A DNA stretch of 64,000 bases, taken from Apilactobacillus apinorum. GTDB lineage: Bacteria; Bacillota; Bacilli; Lactobacillales; Lactobacillaceae. The notes beneath the pieces were generated by a model that was not told where the DNA came from, did not search any database, and worked only from the letters and a program-made list of their open reading frames with translations. Of the stretch, positions 26,793 to 37,082 are shown in pieces (the stretch's first letter is position 1; the number at the start of each line of letters is the position of its first letter). The DNA lies in NCBI RefSeq assembly GCF_001281175.1, contig NZ_KQ440396.1, positions 186,001 to 250,000 on the forward strand, given 5' to 3'. The position numbers were made by a program, and so were the translations under genes.

Positions 26793-27605
26793 ATGAAGCA
26801 TATTAATATTTTTGCTATTTCTGATTCCAGTGGAGAAACTGCAATGCAGGTAGCAAAAACCGCTGGAGCACAATTTGATTCTGCTGATATTTCTTACGAA
26901 AGATACCCATTCATAACAACAGAATCAATGCTAGTTGGAATTTTAAAAATTGCAAAAGAAAAAAATGCCGTTATTTTTCATACTCTAGTCAATGCTCATT
27001 TAAGTTTACTAATAGAAGATTTTGCTTCTGAAAACAATCTTCAAAATGTAGATTGTGTACAAAGACCAATGAAGGCGATTAGTAATCAACTTGGCAGCAG
27101 TCCAGAAAGAGTATCTGGTCTTGTTCACGACCTAAACGATGAATACTTTAAAAGAATTGAAGCAATGGAATTTTCAGTAGAAAATGATGACGGCAGCAAT
27201 CCACAAAATCTAACAAAAGCTGACGTGGTTATTCTCGGTATTTCTAGAACTTCTAAAACACCACTCTCGTTATATTTAGCTAATAAAAAATTGAAAGTAT
27301 CAAACGTTCCAATCGGTCCAACTCTTCAACTACCAAAAGAAGTCTTTGATGTTGATTCTAAAAAGATTTTTGGATTAACCAGTGATACCGCTGATATTCA
27401 AAAGATCAGAAAAACTAGAATGGAATCATATGGTATTGAGGAAGAAACACCTTATTCGAGTACAGACAATATAAATGCAGAATTAAAATATGCAGATAAG
27501 CTATACAAACAATTGGGTTGTTTGATAATTAACGTCCATGACAAATCTATCGAAGAAACAGCTACAATTATCATGGAAAGTTTAAATATTGATTCGTATA
27601 AATAA
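26793..27605 (+). CDS. ppsR: Pyruvate, phosphate dikinase regulatory protein homologue (PPRP, DUF299)
   Basis: 270 residues. The family start MKHINIFAISDSSGETA and the P-loop-like GISRTSKTPLSLYLA (about 149-163) are present, as is KIFGLTSD. Characterised members are ADP-dependent kinase/phosphorylases that switch PPDK or PEP synthase off and on by phosphorylating a Thr two residues before the catalytic His. No ppdK or ppsA is in this window, and many lactobacilli lack both, so the target here is uncertain. It is plus-strand and monocistronic, with its own promoter and a shared terminator. Confidence 0.9.
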   Translation: MKHINIFAISDSSGETAMQVAKTAGAQFDSADISYERYPFITTESMLVGILKIAKEKNAVIFHTLVNAHLSLLIEDFASENNLQNVDCVQRPMKAISNQLGSSPERVSGLVHDLNDEYFKRIEAMEFSVENDDGSNPQNLTKADVVILGISRTSKTPLSLYLANKKLKVSNVPIGPTLQLPKEVFDVDSKKIFGLTSDTADIQKIRKTRMESYGIEEETPYSSTDNINAELKYADKLYKQLGCLIINVHDKSIEETATIIMESLNIDSYK

Positions 27606-27632
27606 AAAAAGAGCTTACGCTCTTTTTTTATT
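27601..27632. terminator. Bidirectional terminator between ppsR and nfo
   Basis: AATAAAAAAAGAGC, TTAC loop, GCTCTTTTTTTATT: 14 bp perfect with A and T runs. It overlaps the stop codons of both convergent genes. Confidence 0.9.
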
Positions 27633-28533
27633 GGTTTAAAATATCATTCATTAATGAATCATTGAATTTTTGTTCTTTTAGCATTTTAACTTCGAAATAA
27701 TGTGGAGATACTTTTTTCTTAGTTCCTTCAATAGCAACAGCTGGTGTTTCCATCACTTTAGGAACATCCACAAGAGAATCATGATGAGCAATGTAATTAA
27801 GAGCATCGAAACCAATTGTTCCTAGACCGATAATTTCATGTCTATCTTTATGGCTGCCAAAATCATTTTTAGAATCATTCAAATGAATTACTTTAATCTT
27901 ATCTAATCCGATAACATGATCAAATTCATTTAATACTCCATCGAAATCATTTTTGACATCATATCCTGCATCATTAGTATGACAAGTATCAAAAGTAACT
28001 GACAATTTATCATTCAAAGTAACCCCATCCATAATCTGAGCGATTTCTTCAAATGTTCTACCAACTTCTGTACCTTTACCAGCCATAGTTTCCAATGCAA
28101 TTTGAACCTTTTGATCGGGTTCAATTACTTCATTAAGTCCTTTAGCGATTTGTTCGATTGCTTTATCAGCACCTTCACCTACATGAGCCCCTGGATGCAA
28201 TACGATTTGAGATGCACCGATTGCTTCAGCTCGTTTTACTTCATCATGTAAAAATTGAATTCCAAATTCGAAATTTTGAGGCTTCGTAATATTTCCTAGA
28301 TTAATAATGTATGGAGCATGGACAACTGTTTCTAATATATCATGCTCTTTCATGTATTGTTTTCCATCGTCAGCACGTAGTTCTTCGATTGGTTTTCTTC
28401 TAGTATTTTGAGGTGCACCAGTGTATACCATAAATACGTTTTCGCCATAACTGTCAGCCTCTTTAGCAGAGCCTAAAAACATAGTTGAACCGCTCATACC
28501 TACATGTGAACCAATTAAAAACTTACTTTCCAT
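27628..28533 (-). CDS. nfo: Endonuclease IV (AP endonuclease)
   Basis: 301 residues, TIM-barrel AP endonuclease. Zinc-site motifs: [45 protein letters not shown] and [22 protein letters not shown] (in parts). It cleaves the backbone at abasic sites in base-excision repair. The start overlaps the end of the upstream glycerophosphotransferase gene by 11 bp, so it is transcribed as the tail of the wall-polymer cluster, an unusual linkage. Confidence 0.95.
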   Translation of the reverse strand: MESKFLIGSHVGMSGSTMFLGSAKEADSYGENVFMVYTGAPQNTRRKPIEELRADDGKQYMKEHDILETVVHAPYIINLGNITKPQNFEFGIQFLHDEVKRAEAIGASQIVLHPGAHVGEGADKAIEQIAKGLNEVIEPDQKVQIALETMAGKGTEVGRTFEEIAQIMDGVTLNDKLSVTFDTCHTNDAGYDVKNDFDGVLNEFDHVIGLDKIKVIHLNDSKNDFGSHKDRHEIIGLGTIGFDALNYIAHHDSLVDVPKVMETPAVAIEGTKKKVSPHYFEVKMLKEQKFNDSLMNDILNQ

Positions 28534-29746
28534 TATTAATCCCCCTCATGATTTTAACAAATTCTTCTGAAGAATTTTCAGATTCCCATCCACAGAATTT
28601 ATCATAAAATTTATCGTATTTTTCAACATAATCTTCGTATTCATTACTTTCAGTGAAAATGCGAATTTGATTATAGAAATCATTTTCTTCTTCTACAACA
28701 GGTCCTGGTAATTCACTTCTATAATCGAAGTAAAAACCTCTTATGTCATCTTCATAGTGATTTAAATCATAAGCGTAAAATAACATTGGTCTCTTCAAGT
28801 TTGCATAATCGAACATTACTGAAGAATAGTCAGTAATCAATAAATCTGTCATTAGATAGATATCACTCATATCTTCTTCTACCATGATAAATGCACGATC
28901 TTCATAACCAGTGATATCAATAAAGTCTTTTACTAGATAATGTGGACGTAAAATTAGGAATGTATTTTCATCAACATTGTTAAAAAACTCTTCCAAACTG
29001 AAAGGCAATTCAAAATTATAAACTCCCTTACGCTTATAGTTATCATCTCTCCATGTTGGAGCATAAGTAATAACTCTTACGTCATCTCTACCTAAATATT
29101 GTTTCTTTAACTTACTGATTTGTAACTCGTTATTATCATAATAAAGAACATCATTACGAGGATAACCAATATCTAAAAACTTGTTGTTAAAGCCAAACGC
29201 TCTTTTAAATATATCCTTAGAGTATTGATTTGGCGCAATTAAATAATCCCAACGATTAGCTTCTTCAGTAAAGTTCTTTTTATATCTTTCTGTATCAGTT
29301 CCAGGCATCATAACATTTTCAATGTCTGTTCCTAATTTTTTCAAAGGAGTTCCATGCCAAGTTTGCATGTAAACAGTTCCCTTGTTTTTGTTCCACCACT
29401 TGGGTGTTCTTGAGTTAAAAACCCAAAAGTTGGCTCTAGCCATTGCCCAAACCCATCTTGGCATAAATCGTTTAACGATTTTTACATCTGGGTATAACTT
29501 ACTGAAAGTCTTATATTCGGACTTTCTCACAGTAAAGTAAGCAATATTTTTATATTCAGGATATAATTCAACCCATTTTTGATAAATCGCTGCTGGGTTA
29601 TCATTTATATCCTTACCTTGAAAACTTTCGAAAACTACAGAGTTCTTCTTAACCGGTAAAATAATCAAGAAATTATTAATAAGAATCAAACATCTTCTGA
29701 TTGATTTTTTTATTAATTTAACTATTTTCTTTTTAAGTTTCATCAT
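28523..29746 (-). CDS. CDP-glycerol glycerophosphotransferase family protein (TagF/TarF-like)
   Basis: 407 residues. A basic amphipathic/hydrophobic N-terminus (1-32) suggests membrane association. The GT-B-like catalytic domain has [12 protein letters not shown] (His131), GYPRNDV, APTWRD, RPHY (His269) and [10 protein letters not shown], the set needed for transfer of glycerol phosphate (or ribitol phosphate) from CDP-alditol. It is full length for a single-domain TagF/TarF-type enzyme. It resembles the second transferase domain of the 1676-residue protein at 43.7-48.8 kb. Acceptor and exact alditol cannot be told from sequence. The start could be the second ATG (29743); the RBS (AAAGGA) is distant. 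Confidence 0.88.
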   Translation of the reverse strand: MMKLKKKIVKLIKKSIRRCLILINNFLIILPVKKNSVVFESFQGKDINDNPAAIYQKWVELYPEYKNIAYFTVRKSEYKTFSKLYPDVKIVKRFMPRWVWAMARANFWVFNSRTPKWWNKNKGTVYMQTWHGTPLKKLGTDIENVMMPGTDTERYKKNFTEEANRWDYLIAPNQYSKDIFKRAFGFNNKFLDIGYPRNDVLYYDNNELQISKLKKQYLGRDDVRVITYAPTWRDDNYKRKGVYNFELPFSLEEFFNNVDENTFLILRPHYLVKDFIDITGYEDRAFIMVEEDMSDIYLMTDLLITDYSSVMFDYANLKRPMLFYAYDLNHYEDDIRGFYFDYRSELPGPVVEEENDFYNQIRIFTESNEYEDYVEKYDKFYDKFCGWESENSSEEFVKIMRGINNGK

Positions 29747-29769
29747 AAAAAACGTTCAATCCTTTTATA

Positions 29770-30588
29770 TTAAATATAATCAACGAATCTTGCTCTAAAC
29801 TTGTAATGTAGATGTGAACCGATTAATAGGAAGAATAATACCATTAACCAGAAAATAAGCATCAACATAGGTTTTTGCCAGAACCAATCTTCACCTAACA
29901 TTGATTCTCTGAATCCTGAAACAATGTAGAAAAATGGGTTTAATTGTAAGAATCTAACAAAGAATGCTGGGAATGCATTAGTTTCAAAGTTAAATAGCAC
30001 ACCAGACATATAGAATAGAACTCTCATAATTGATTGTAAGAAAATTCTGTAATCACGAACCAAAATAGTTACTGTTGAATTAAAGATTCCAAATGCTAAT
30101 AACCAGCAAATCATTGCAAAGAAGTAGTAAATCCATTGGATCCAGTATATGTTAGGTAATACTCCACCCTTTAAGTATCCAAGAATAATTGAACAAGCAA
30201 GCATTGCCCAGAAAGAACTTAGGTTAGTAAGAATCTTAATTGAAGGTAATACACTTACAGGGAATTTCATTTTTGATACCATTCCCACTTGTTGGTAGAT
30301 ACTCTTTGAGGCATCTAAAGTTACACTGTTCATGTAGAACCATGGAGTAATACCGATAACCATCCAAGTTAGGTAGTCAACACTTCCAGAAGTTCCCTTT
30401 TTCAATCCAACACCGAAAACTAACCAATAAATCATAATTTGAATAATTGGGTAAAGGTATGCCCAGATAATTCCTAAATAATGACTTTGGTAGTCAGATT
30501 TGTCTTCATATTTAGATACTCTAAACATGATTGGTAAATTTTCAATTTGTTCTTTTATTAATGTAATGACTTCCTTCAAGTCGATCAC
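29770..30588 (-). CDS. tagG: Teichoic-acid ABC transporter permease TagG-like
   Basis: 272 residues with six predicted membrane helices and an amphipathic N-terminal helix, as in ABC-2 polysaccharide export permeases. SKYEDKSDYQSHYLGIIWAYLYPIIQ, in parts, is the TagG/Wzm family start, and LNPFFYIVSGFRESML is the conserved C-terminal segment. It should flip lipid-linked wall polymer outward together with a TagH ATPase. No ATPase gene is adjacent, so TagH must be elsewhere. It is sandwiched between two glycerophosphotransferase genes and in one operon with them. Confidence 0.93.
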   Translation of the reverse strand: MIDLKEVITLIKEQIENLPIMFRVSKYEDKSDYQSHYLGIIWAYLYPIIQIMIYWLVFGVGLKKGTSGSVDYLTWMVIGITPWFYMNSVTLDASKSIYQQVGMVSKMKFPVSVLPSIKILTNLSSFWAMLACSIILGYLKGGVLPNIYWIQWIYYFFAMICWLLAFGIFNSTVTILVRDYRIFLQSIMRVLFYMSGVLFNFETNAFPAFFVRFLQLNPFFYIVSGFRESMLGEDWFWQKPMLMLIFWLMVLFFLLIGSHLHYKFRARFVDYI

Positions 30589-30595
30589 ACTTCCT

Positions 30596-31747
30596 TTACT
30601 TTAAAGTTTTTATATATTTATCAATAACTCTGGTCGTAGCAAAACCGTCGTTATATTTATTCCAATGATTGTTAAAATTAGTGAAATCAGTTTTCTTATT
30701 TTCACTAATTGCTAACTTCAATTCATCCAATGTTTTAATTGGATTAGTTGGTAACCAATTTAACAAGTTTTCTTGTAATCCTGGCTTTTGTTTATATTTT
30801 TCAATATCAAACATAAAGAATAACAATGAGTGTGCATTTGGTAGTAATGAATAATCAAACGCTACAGAAGAATAATCGGTTACTAACGTATCAGTTACAG
30901 CCAACAAATCAGTCGTAGAAAGTTGATTGCAGAATAAAACGTTTGGACATTTTGTTTCTTCTTGTAACTTACTTTCAATATCACGCAACAATGGATGTAA
31001 TTTAATTACGACCATTGCATTTTCATCATTAGACAGAGCCTTAATTAATCCCTTAGGCGGATTAAATGATTGTCCGTCATCTCGATATGTAGGCGCGTAT
31101 AAGATAACTCGCTTATCCTTTAATTGTGGTGCAAAGCTATAAACTCTTCTTCTAGCAATTTGAAGCCATTTATCTTTAAAAAGTCTATCTGATCGAGGAT
31201 ATCCCATCATTTGCATCTTATCAAATGAGACATGATAGCTTTCTTCAAATACGTGTCCCATGGTTTCAGAGGCGACAACATATTCATCAAAACTATTATA
31301 TACTTTTTGGAATCTTCGCTTATCAGAGTTACTTCTGTCTTTTGTTGATGGGTCTTGCCAGCCAAATTTCTTAATAGCACCATTTGCATGCCACAACTGA
31401 ACAACCTTTAGTTTTTTGGATTTTACGATTCCACCCATAAACGGAAAGTAATTATCACAAAAAACAACATTACTTGCCATTATTTTTGGAATTAAATCCA
31501 TTATTAGCTTAAGGCCTTCTTGAAATTGTACTGTTTTAATACCATATGCTGCTAAATCTGTAGCAGCAGCTTCATTCGAAGCCTCATAATAAACATAAAG
31601 GGTCTTATCTTTTGGCATCTTTCTCGCCATCGATTTAATTAATCCTAAATTATTATCAAAACTCATTATGTAAATTACATTTTGCTTCTTCTTAAAGAAA
31701 CAAATTAATGAAACCAATCTAATTAAACATATATATATGACTTTCAA
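30596..31747 (-). CDS. CDP-glycerol glycerophosphotransferase family protein (TagB-like)
   Basis: 383 residues from a TTG at 31747, chosen because GGTGGGA lies 6 nt before it and because the extended -10 promoter at 31793-31801 would start transcription near 31786, ruling out the longest open frame. A hydrophobic N-terminal helix precedes the catalytic domain: QLWHANGAIKKFG (the TagB-type HxN variant of WHG), GYPRSDRL, APTYRDD, KLHP and TDYSSVAFDY. TagB-type enzymes add the first glycerol phosphate to the lipid-linked disaccharide primer. The primase role is inferred from the motif variant. Confidence 0.82.
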   Translation of the reverse strand: MKVIYICLIRLVSLICFFKKKQNVIYIMSFDNNLGLIKSMARKMPKDKTLYVYYEASNEAAATDLAAYGIKTVQFQEGLKLIMDLIPKIMASNVVFCDNYFPFMGGIVKSKKLKVVQLWHANGAIKKFGWQDPSTKDRSNSDKRRFQKVYNSFDEYVVASETMGHVFEESYHVSFDKMQMMGYPRSDRLFKDKWLQIARRRVYSFAPQLKDKRVILYAPTYRDDGQSFNPPKGLIKALSNDENAMVVIKLHPLLRDIESKLQEETKCPNVLFCNQLSTTDLLAVTDTLVTDYSSVAFDYSLLPNAHSLLFFMFDIEKYKQKPGLQENLLNWLPTNPIKTLDELKLAISENKKTDFTNFNNHWNKYNDGFATTRVIDKYIKTLK

Positions 31748-31792
31748 AACATATCCCACCAAAATTTTAATAAAACTATCACACAATCCAGT

Positions 31793-31801
31793 ATTATAAC
31801 A
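31793..31801 (-). promoter_or_regulatory. Extended -10 promoter of the wall-polymer cluster
   Basis: Minus-strand TGTTATAAT between yitT and the TagB-like gene; no clear -35. It would start the tagB-tagG-tagF-nfo transcript. Confidence 0.6.
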
Positions 31802-31826
31802 TAATTAATAATTAAAATTTATTTTA

Positions 31827-32714
31827 TTATTCAAGTTTATGTTCATAAAAATGCCCTAATATTGTAGAAGCCTCAGTCACACTAGCAAATGCATGCTCAT
31901 CCGATTCATCCAACGCTTCTTGTAATTCCGACATTTCATATCTAGAAATAGTTGTAAACAAAATGGTCTTAGTGTCATGTTGGTAAGCACCCTCTGCACC
32001 ATGAATAATAGTAATTCCTCTAGGAATATGGTTTTGAACACTATCAATAACCGTTTTGGGATGATCAGTAACAATCAACACCTGCATTCTTTGTTGTCTA
32101 GTATAAGCAAAATCGATTGCTTTAGCGTTAACCACAATCCCAATCGCTGAGTAGAAAGCATATGGCCAACCATAAGTGAATCCCGCAGCAGTAATAATAA
32201 AGATATTGAAAGCAATATTGATTGTTCCAATACTTCGACCTGTTTTTCTACGGATAACGATTCCTAAAATATCTAAACCACCCGTTGAAATCTCATTTTT
32301 CAAACTCATACCAGTACCAAAACCATTAACCACTCCCCCAAAGATTGCACATATCATAGGATCATTGGTTAAATAAACTGGATGAAGTGATTTAATCATA
32401 AAACTGGCTAGAAAGACAGTTAAGATAGTAAAGCAGGTAAACTGATGCCCAATTTGCTTCCAAGCTAAGATAAAGAATGGAATGTTTAAGCAGAACAAGC
32501 CAATTGATGGCGATATAGCAAATGGTAAAAATCTTTCTGAAAGTGTATTAATTAATTGTGATAACCCGGTAAAACCAGATGAATAAATTTTTCCAGGTGT
32601 CCAAAAAAAGTTCATGGCAATGGAAATCATAATTCCATACATGAAGGCTGTTGAAGCTTTTGCTAAATATTGATGTCTTCTCCAAATCCTTTGAACATCG
32701 TCCATACGTCTCAT
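31827..32714 (-). CDS. YitT family membrane protein (DUF161 + DUF2179)
   Basis: 295 residues. Five or six membrane helices (about 20-215) with the family motifs MNFFWTPGKIYSSGFTGLSQL and NEISTGGLDILGIVIRRKTG in parts, then a soluble C-terminal DUF2179 domain (about 205-290). Transport substrate unknown. The start is ambiguous: AGAGG is 2 nt from the ATG at 32714 and 11 nt from the one at 32705. It is monocistronic between the aspS terminator and the wall cluster. Confidence 0.88.
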   Translation of the reverse strand: MRRMDDVQRIWRRHQYLAKASTAFMYGIMISIAMNFFWTPGKIYSSGFTGLSQLINTLSERFLPFAISPSIGLFCLNIPFFILAWKQIGHQFTCFTILTVFLASFMIKSLHPVYLTNDPMICAIFGGVVNGFGTGMSLKNEISTGGLDILGIVIRRKTGRSIGTINIAFNIFIITAAGFTYGWPYAFYSAIGIVVNAKAIDFAYTRQQRMQVLIVTDHPKTVIDSVQNHIPRGITIIHGAEGAYQHDTKTILFTTISRYEMSELQEALDESDEHAFASVTEASTILGHFYEHKLE

Positions 32715-32737
32715 TACCTCTCATTTAATATGAAAAT

Positions 32738-32746
32738 AGTATAACA
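32738..32746 (-). promoter_or_regulatory. Extended -10 promoter of yitT
   Basis: Minus-strand TGTTATACT directly after the aspS terminator, 23 nt before the start codon. Confidence 0.6.
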
Positions 32747-32759
32747 CAAATAGTGATTA

Positions 32760-32791
32760 AAAAAAGGCTCCCCTAATGGGAAGCCTTTTTT
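32760..32791 (-). terminator. Terminator of hisS-aspS
   Basis: AAAAAAGGCT(T/C)CCC with a TAAT loop and one A/C mismatch, followed by six T on the minus strand, just after aspS. Confidence 0.88.
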
Positions 32792-32795
32792 GATA

Positions 32796-34571
32796 TTAAA
32801 TTTCGTCTTCGCTTTCTAAGCCAAGATCGTCTAATTGTTTCTTAGATACAGGTGCTGGAGCATTTGTCATTGGTTCAGTTGCTTTAGAATTCTTAGGGAA
32901 TGCAATAACATCTCTAATATTTTCAGTTTGGGCCAATAATCTAGCAAAACGATCAAGACCAATAGCTAGACCACCATGAGGTGGGAAACCATAGTCTAAT
33001 GCGTCTAAGAAGTATCCAAATTGTTCTTGAGCACTTTCTCTTGTAAATCCTAAAGCTTTCAACATCTTCAATTGTAGTTCTTTAGTATGGATACGAATTG
33101 ATCCACCACCAAGTTCCAAACCATTTAAGATAATGTCGTAACTTTGAGCATGTGCTTTATGTGGGTCTTCTCCATCGTTTAGGTAATGTTCATCACCTTC
33201 ATTTGGCATTGTAAATGGATGATGAGCTGGAACCCATCTGTCAATTCCTTCGTCATATTCAAACAATGGCCAATCAACAACCCATAGAAAATCGAATTCA
33301 TTTTCAGGAATCATATCTAATTCTTTTGCAATATCACATCTTAAGTAGCCAAGTGTGTCCGCAACAACTTTTTCACGATCGGCGGCAAATAGTAATAAAT
33401 CACCTGATTTTGCTTCAGTAGCTTCTAATAATTGAGAAACAACTTGGTCATCAGTAAAGAATTTAGAAATTGGACCAGTTAATCCTTCATCAGTAACCTT
33501 CATCCAAGCTAATCCTTTAGCGCCGAATCTTTCAATGTATGCAGCGTACTTATCAATATCTTTTCTAGAATATTTATCAGCACCGCCTGGGACAGCAATA
33601 GCTTTAACTTTACCACCGTTTTCAATTGCACTACTAAAGACTTTAAAATCAACATCTTTAACAATATCTGATAAGTCTTTTAATTCCATACCAAATCTAA
33701 CATCTGGTTGGTCAGTACCAAAGCGGTCCATTGATTCTTGCCAAGTAATACGCTTGAATGGTGCTTTAATATCAATGTTTAATGTGTCCTTCATTACCTT
33801 AACGATTAAACCTTCTGTTAACTTTTGAATGTCTTCTGCATTTAAGAATGAAGTTTCCATATCGATTTGTGTAAATTCTGGTTGACGATCACCACGTAAA
33901 TCTTCGTCTCTAAAACAACGAGCGATTTGGTAGTAACGATCGAAACCAGATCCCATTAGTAGTTGTTTAAATAATTGAGGAGATTGTGGTAATGCGTAAA
34001 ATGAACCATGGTATAAACGTGATGGTACTAAGTAATCACGTGCACCTTCTGGTGTTGAAACAGTCAAGTTTGGTGTTTCAATATCTACGAATCCATTTTC
34101 ATTAAAGTATTGGTGAACTGCTTGAGTAATCTTACTTCTTAAAATAATTCCCTTTTGAACTTCGGGTCTTCTTAAATCAAGATATCTATATTTTAGCTTA
34201 GTTTCTTCAGAAGCTGTAATATCATCCTTAATATCAAATGGAGGGTTTTCTGACTTATTTAGAATTTTAACGTCAGAAACTGCAATTTCAATTTTTCCAG
34301 TGTTAATTTCGGTATTAACTTCTTTTTCATTTCTAGCAACTACAGTTCCCTTAACTTCGATTACATATTCGTTTCTTAGTTGATCTGCAATTTCTAATGC
34401 TTTTGCGCTATTTTTATCACTGAAAACAAGTTGCACAATTCCTTTAGTATCTCTTAAATCAACAAAGATTAATTTACCTAGATCACGGCGCTTAGCAACC
34501 CATCCATCTAAACATATTTCTTGGTTCAAGAAGCTTTCATCTACTAAACCACAATAAGTTGTTCGGTTCAT
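32796..34571 (-). CDS. aspS: Aspartyl-tRNA synthetase
   Basis: 591 residues. N-terminal OB anticodon-binding domain (1 to about 105), class II core with motif 2 [19 protein letters not shown] in parts and motif 3 [13 protein letters not shown], and the bacterial GAD insert (about 290-420). It charges tRNA-Asp. It is the second gene of the hisS-aspS operon under a T-box whose specifier contains both an Asp and a His codon. Confidence 0.97.
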   Translation of the reverse strand: MNRTTYCGLVDESFLNQEICLDGWVAKRRDLGKLIFVDLRDTKGIVQLVFSDKNSAKALEIADQLRNEYVIEVKGTVVARNEKEVNTEINTGKIEIAVSDVKILNKSENPPFDIKDDITASEETKLKYRYLDLRRPEVQKGIILRSKITQAVHQYFNENGFVDIETPNLTVSTPEGARDYLVPSRLYHGSFYALPQSPQLFKQLLMGSGFDRYYQIARCFRDEDLRGDRQPEFTQIDMETSFLNAEDIQKLTEGLIVKVMKDTLNIDIKAPFKRITWQESMDRFGTDQPDVRFGMELKDLSDIVKDVDFKVFSSAIENGGKVKAIAVPGGADKYSRKDIDKYAAYIERFGAKGLAWMKVTDEGLTGPISKFFTDDQVVSQLLEATEAKSGDLLLFAADREKVVADTLGYLRCDIAKELDMIPENEFDFLWVVDWPLFEYDEGIDRWVPAHHPFTMPNEGDEHYLNDGEDPHKAHAQSYDIILNGLELGGGSIRIHTKELQLKMLKALGFTRESAQEQFGYFLDALDYGFPPHGGLAIGLDRFARLLAQTENIRDVIAFPKNSKATEPMTNAPAPVSKKQLDDLGLESEDEI

Positions 34572-34589
34572 ATCATATCTCTCCTTATT

Positions 34590-35888
34590 TTATAAATTAT
34601 CTGAATCAAATTCATTCAACAATTCAGCAAATCGAGTTTTAACATCGTCAATTCCGACAGTAATTTCTTTTCCATCTGCCATATTCTTCAAATGAATGGT
34701 ATTATTTTCTAATTCTTTTTCACCTATAGTTAAAGTGAACTTGGCATTTAGCTTGTCAGCACTCTTGAATTGAGCTTTTGGCTTTCTATCTAAATAATCT
34801 TTATCTGCAGAAAATCCATTATCTCTTAATGCTTGTACAACTTTAAATGCTTCTAAGCTGGCTTCTTCACCAATACCAACTACGTACGCATCTAATGCGT
34901 TAAAGTTAGGAAATACAAATTTCTTTGAGTTCATTAGTAATAGAAGTCTTTCTACTCCTAAACCAAATCCAACACCTGGCATTTGTGGTCCACCCAATTC
35001 TTCTACTAGGCCGTCATAACGACCACCAGCACAAATTGTTGTGTATCCTTCACCTAATTCTTTAGCATTAGCCATAATTTCAAAGATAGTGTGGTTATAG
35101 TAATCTAGTCCACGTACCATTGTATGGTCAACGTCATATTTGATGCCTAAACCATCAAGCATTCTAGTAACCTTATCAAAATGATTTTGGGCGTCATCAG
35201 TTAAATAATCCAAGATTGATGGCGCACCATCAACAATTAATTGATCTTCTGGAGCTTTACTATCTAAAACTCTTAATGGATTTTTGTGTAATCTTTCCTT
35301 TGAATCGTCACTCAATTCTTCAAAGTGAGGTTCTAAGTAGTCAATTAGTGCTTGACGATAGTTAGCTCTAGTTTCTTTATCACCTAAGGTATTAATTGCA
35401 ATTCTTAAATCATCTATTCCTAGATGTCTTAAATAATCAACAGCCATTGAAATCACTTCAACATCTAGTTGAGGTGATTCGCTTCCGAATGCTTCTACCC
35501 CAATTTGATGGAACTCTCTTAATCTTCCTGATTGTGGACGTTCATATCTAAACATTGGTCCCATGTAAAACATCTTAACTGGCTTAGGGGTATCTGGACC
35601 GAATAATTTATTTTCTACAAATGATCTTACTACCCCTGCAGTTCCTTCAGGTCTTAAGGTAATATGACGATCACCTTTATCATAAAAATCATACATTTCC
35701 TTTGTAACAATATCAGAAGTTTCACCTGATGTTCTAGAAAAAACATCGAAGCTTTCAAACATTGGTGTTCTTATTTCTTGATATCTATAATCTGAAAAAA
35801 GCATTCTTGCTGTTTCTTCAACAAATTGCCATTGTTCTGATTCACCTGGCAAAATATCTGCGGTTCCTTTTGGACGTTGATATCGCAT
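34590..35888 (-). CDS. hisS: Histidyl-tRNA synthetase
   Basis: 432 residues. Start [16 protein letters not shown]; class II motif 2 [20 protein letters not shown] in parts, HisA/HisB motifs [10 protein letters not shown] and AGGRYDGL, and a C-terminal anticodon-binding domain (about 330-425). It charges tRNA-His. It lies directly downstream of the T-box leader, with aspS following after 18 nt. Confidence 0.97.
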   Translation of the reverse strand: MRYQRPKGTADILPGESEQWQFVEETARMLFSDYRYQEIRTPMFESFDVFSRTSGETSDIVTKEMYDFYDKGDRHITLRPEGTAGVVRSFVENKLFGPDTPKPVKMFYMGPMFRYERPQSGRLREFHQIGVEAFGSESPQLDVEVISMAVDYLRHLGIDDLRIAINTLGDKETRANYRQALIDYLEPHFEELSDDSKERLHKNPLRVLDSKAPEDQLIVDGAPSILDYLTDDAQNHFDKVTRMLDGLGIKYDVDHTMVRGLDYYNHTIFEIMANAKELGEGYTTICAGGRYDGLVEELGGPQMPGVGFGLGVERLLLLMNSKKFVFPNFNALDAYVVGIGEEASLEAFKVVQALRDNGFSADKDYLDRKPKAQFKSADKLNAKFTLTIGEKELENNTIHLKNMADGKEITVGIDDVKTRFAELLNEFDSDNL

Positions 35889-35922
35889 GTTAATCCCTCC
35901 GATAACGTATTTATAAACTGAT

Positions 35923-36143
35923 AAAAAAGCCCTTGTCTAAAAAATATTTAGACAAGGGCGCAAAAAGCACGGTACCACCTTTTTTTAACTCTTATGTAAC
36001 GTATAATAACGAATGGTATAAAACCATTAGCCTAAAAAGTGTCTTTCCGAACTCAATTCGTCGTTATTTCACCAAAACTAACGCTCTCTTTTTTCGAAAT
36101 AAATCCGTACTTTTCTTTTCTTCATCAGCAACTATTCTATTCA
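35923..36143 (-). promoter_or_regulatory. T-box riboswitch of hisS-aspS
   Basis: Minus-strand leader with T-box AGGTGGTACCGTG (35980-35968) and a terminator stem GCCCTTGTCTAAA/TTTAGACAAGGGC (13 bp, 35929-35959) plus six T. The specifier region reads GACAC (36043-36039): GAC is Asp, and shifted by two bases CAC is His. The whole non-coding stretch from 35889 to 36236 is accounted for by this element and two divergent promoters. Confidence 0.93.
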
Positions 36144-36149
36144 TGTTTC

Positions 36150-36178
36150 AGATTAATGTAATTTAATAAAAAAGTCAA
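36150..36178 (-). promoter_or_regulatory. Promoter of hisS-aspS
   Basis: TTGACT (36178-36173), 17-nt spacer, TAATCT (36155-36150) on the minus strand, giving a start near 36143. Confidence 0.7.
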
Positions 36179-36189
36179 GAACTCAAATG

Positions 36190-36218
36190 TTTACGAAGCA
36201 AAAAATAAATTGTACAAT
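36190..36218 (+). promoter_or_regulatory. Promoter of the fructosamine-kinase-like gene
   Basis: TTTACG (36190-36195), 17-nt spacer, TACAAT (36213-36218); its -35 is 12 bp from the -35 of the divergent hisS promoter. Confidence 0.7.
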
Positions 36219-36236
36219 GCCCTCGAGGTGATATTT

Positions 36237-37082
36237 ATGGGTAAATTGTCAAATGAATGGTTAGAACAATTACCATTTAAAAATGTTTCTGAAATTTCTT
36301 CAGTTAGTGGCGGTGATATAAATGACTCTTATTCAATCGTTGCTGACGACAAAGAATATTTTATGAAAGTTCAACCAAATAGAGGAAAACAGTTCTTTGA
36401 ACATGAAGTTGAAGGAATTAACAAACTGAACCAGAGATGTTTAACACCTCAAATAATTGCTTATGGTGAAATTAATGGTGATGGTTATCTTATCCAAAAT
36501 TGGTTAGATTTATCCCCCATTGGTGATCAGAATAAATTAGGTAAACTTCTCGCTAACGTTCATAAAGATATTGGACCTAATTATGGTTTAGACCATAATT
36601 TCGATTTAGGAAAGATTCCTAAGAATAACCATTGGCAAGATAACTGGTCATCATTCTTTATTAATCAAAGATTATCTCCTCTTATTCAAATGACAATTGA
36701 CAAGGGATTAATTAACAGTAATGAGATTGATAAATTCAATAATGTTATTGACTCTTTTAAATTTGATATGAAAAATCACGAAAGCGCTCCATCCCTTTTA
36801 CACGGTGATCTTTGGAGTGGTAATTTTTCTTTTGTTGAAGGCGAACCAATTTTAATTGATCCAGATGTTTTCTATGGTGATAGAGAATTTGATATCGGGG
36901 TAAGTACTGTTTTCGGTGGTTTTAATTCTGATTTTTATGAATCATACAACCAAAGTTTTCCACTTGATGAAGGTTGGCAACGCAGAATTAAGTATTATCA
37001 ACTATACTATCTAACAGCTCATTTAGTAATGTTTGGACAAATGTATCTTCCATCTGTCAATTCCATACTAGATCAATTCTGA
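36237..37082 (+). CDS. Fructosamine/ketosamine kinase family protein
   Basis: 281 residues from the ATG with GAGGTGA 5 nt upstream (nine earlier codons are open but unsupported). Protein-kinase-like APH/FN3K fold: N-lobe YFMKVQ lysine and EHEVEGI glutamate, catalytic loop LLHGDLWSGNF and metal-binding IDPDVFYGDREFDIG. The family phosphorylates sugars attached to amines by glycation so that they fall off. This suits a cell exposed to high fructose or glucose. It ends in a 15-bp tail-to-tail overlap with the HAD gene. Substrate not proven. Confidence 0.85.
   Translation: MGKLSNEWLEQLPFKNVSEISSVSGGDINDSYSIVADDKEYFMKVQPNRGKQFFEHEVEGINKLNQRCLTPQIIAYGEINGDGYLIQNWLDLSPIGDQNKLGKLLANVHKDIGPNYGLDHNFDLGKIPKNNHWQDNWSSFFINQRLSPLIQMTIDKGLINSNEIDKFNNVIDSFKFDMKNHESAPSLLHGDLWSGNFSFVEGEPILIDPDVFYGDREFDIGVSTVFGGFNSDFYESYNQSFPLDEGWQRRIKYYQLYYLTAHLVMFGQMYLPSVNSILDQF

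Noticed and set aside
35933-36166. Plus-strand 77-codon frame upstream of the fructosamine-kinase-like gene
   Set aside because: It is the complement of the hisS-aspS T-box leader, with no RBS.
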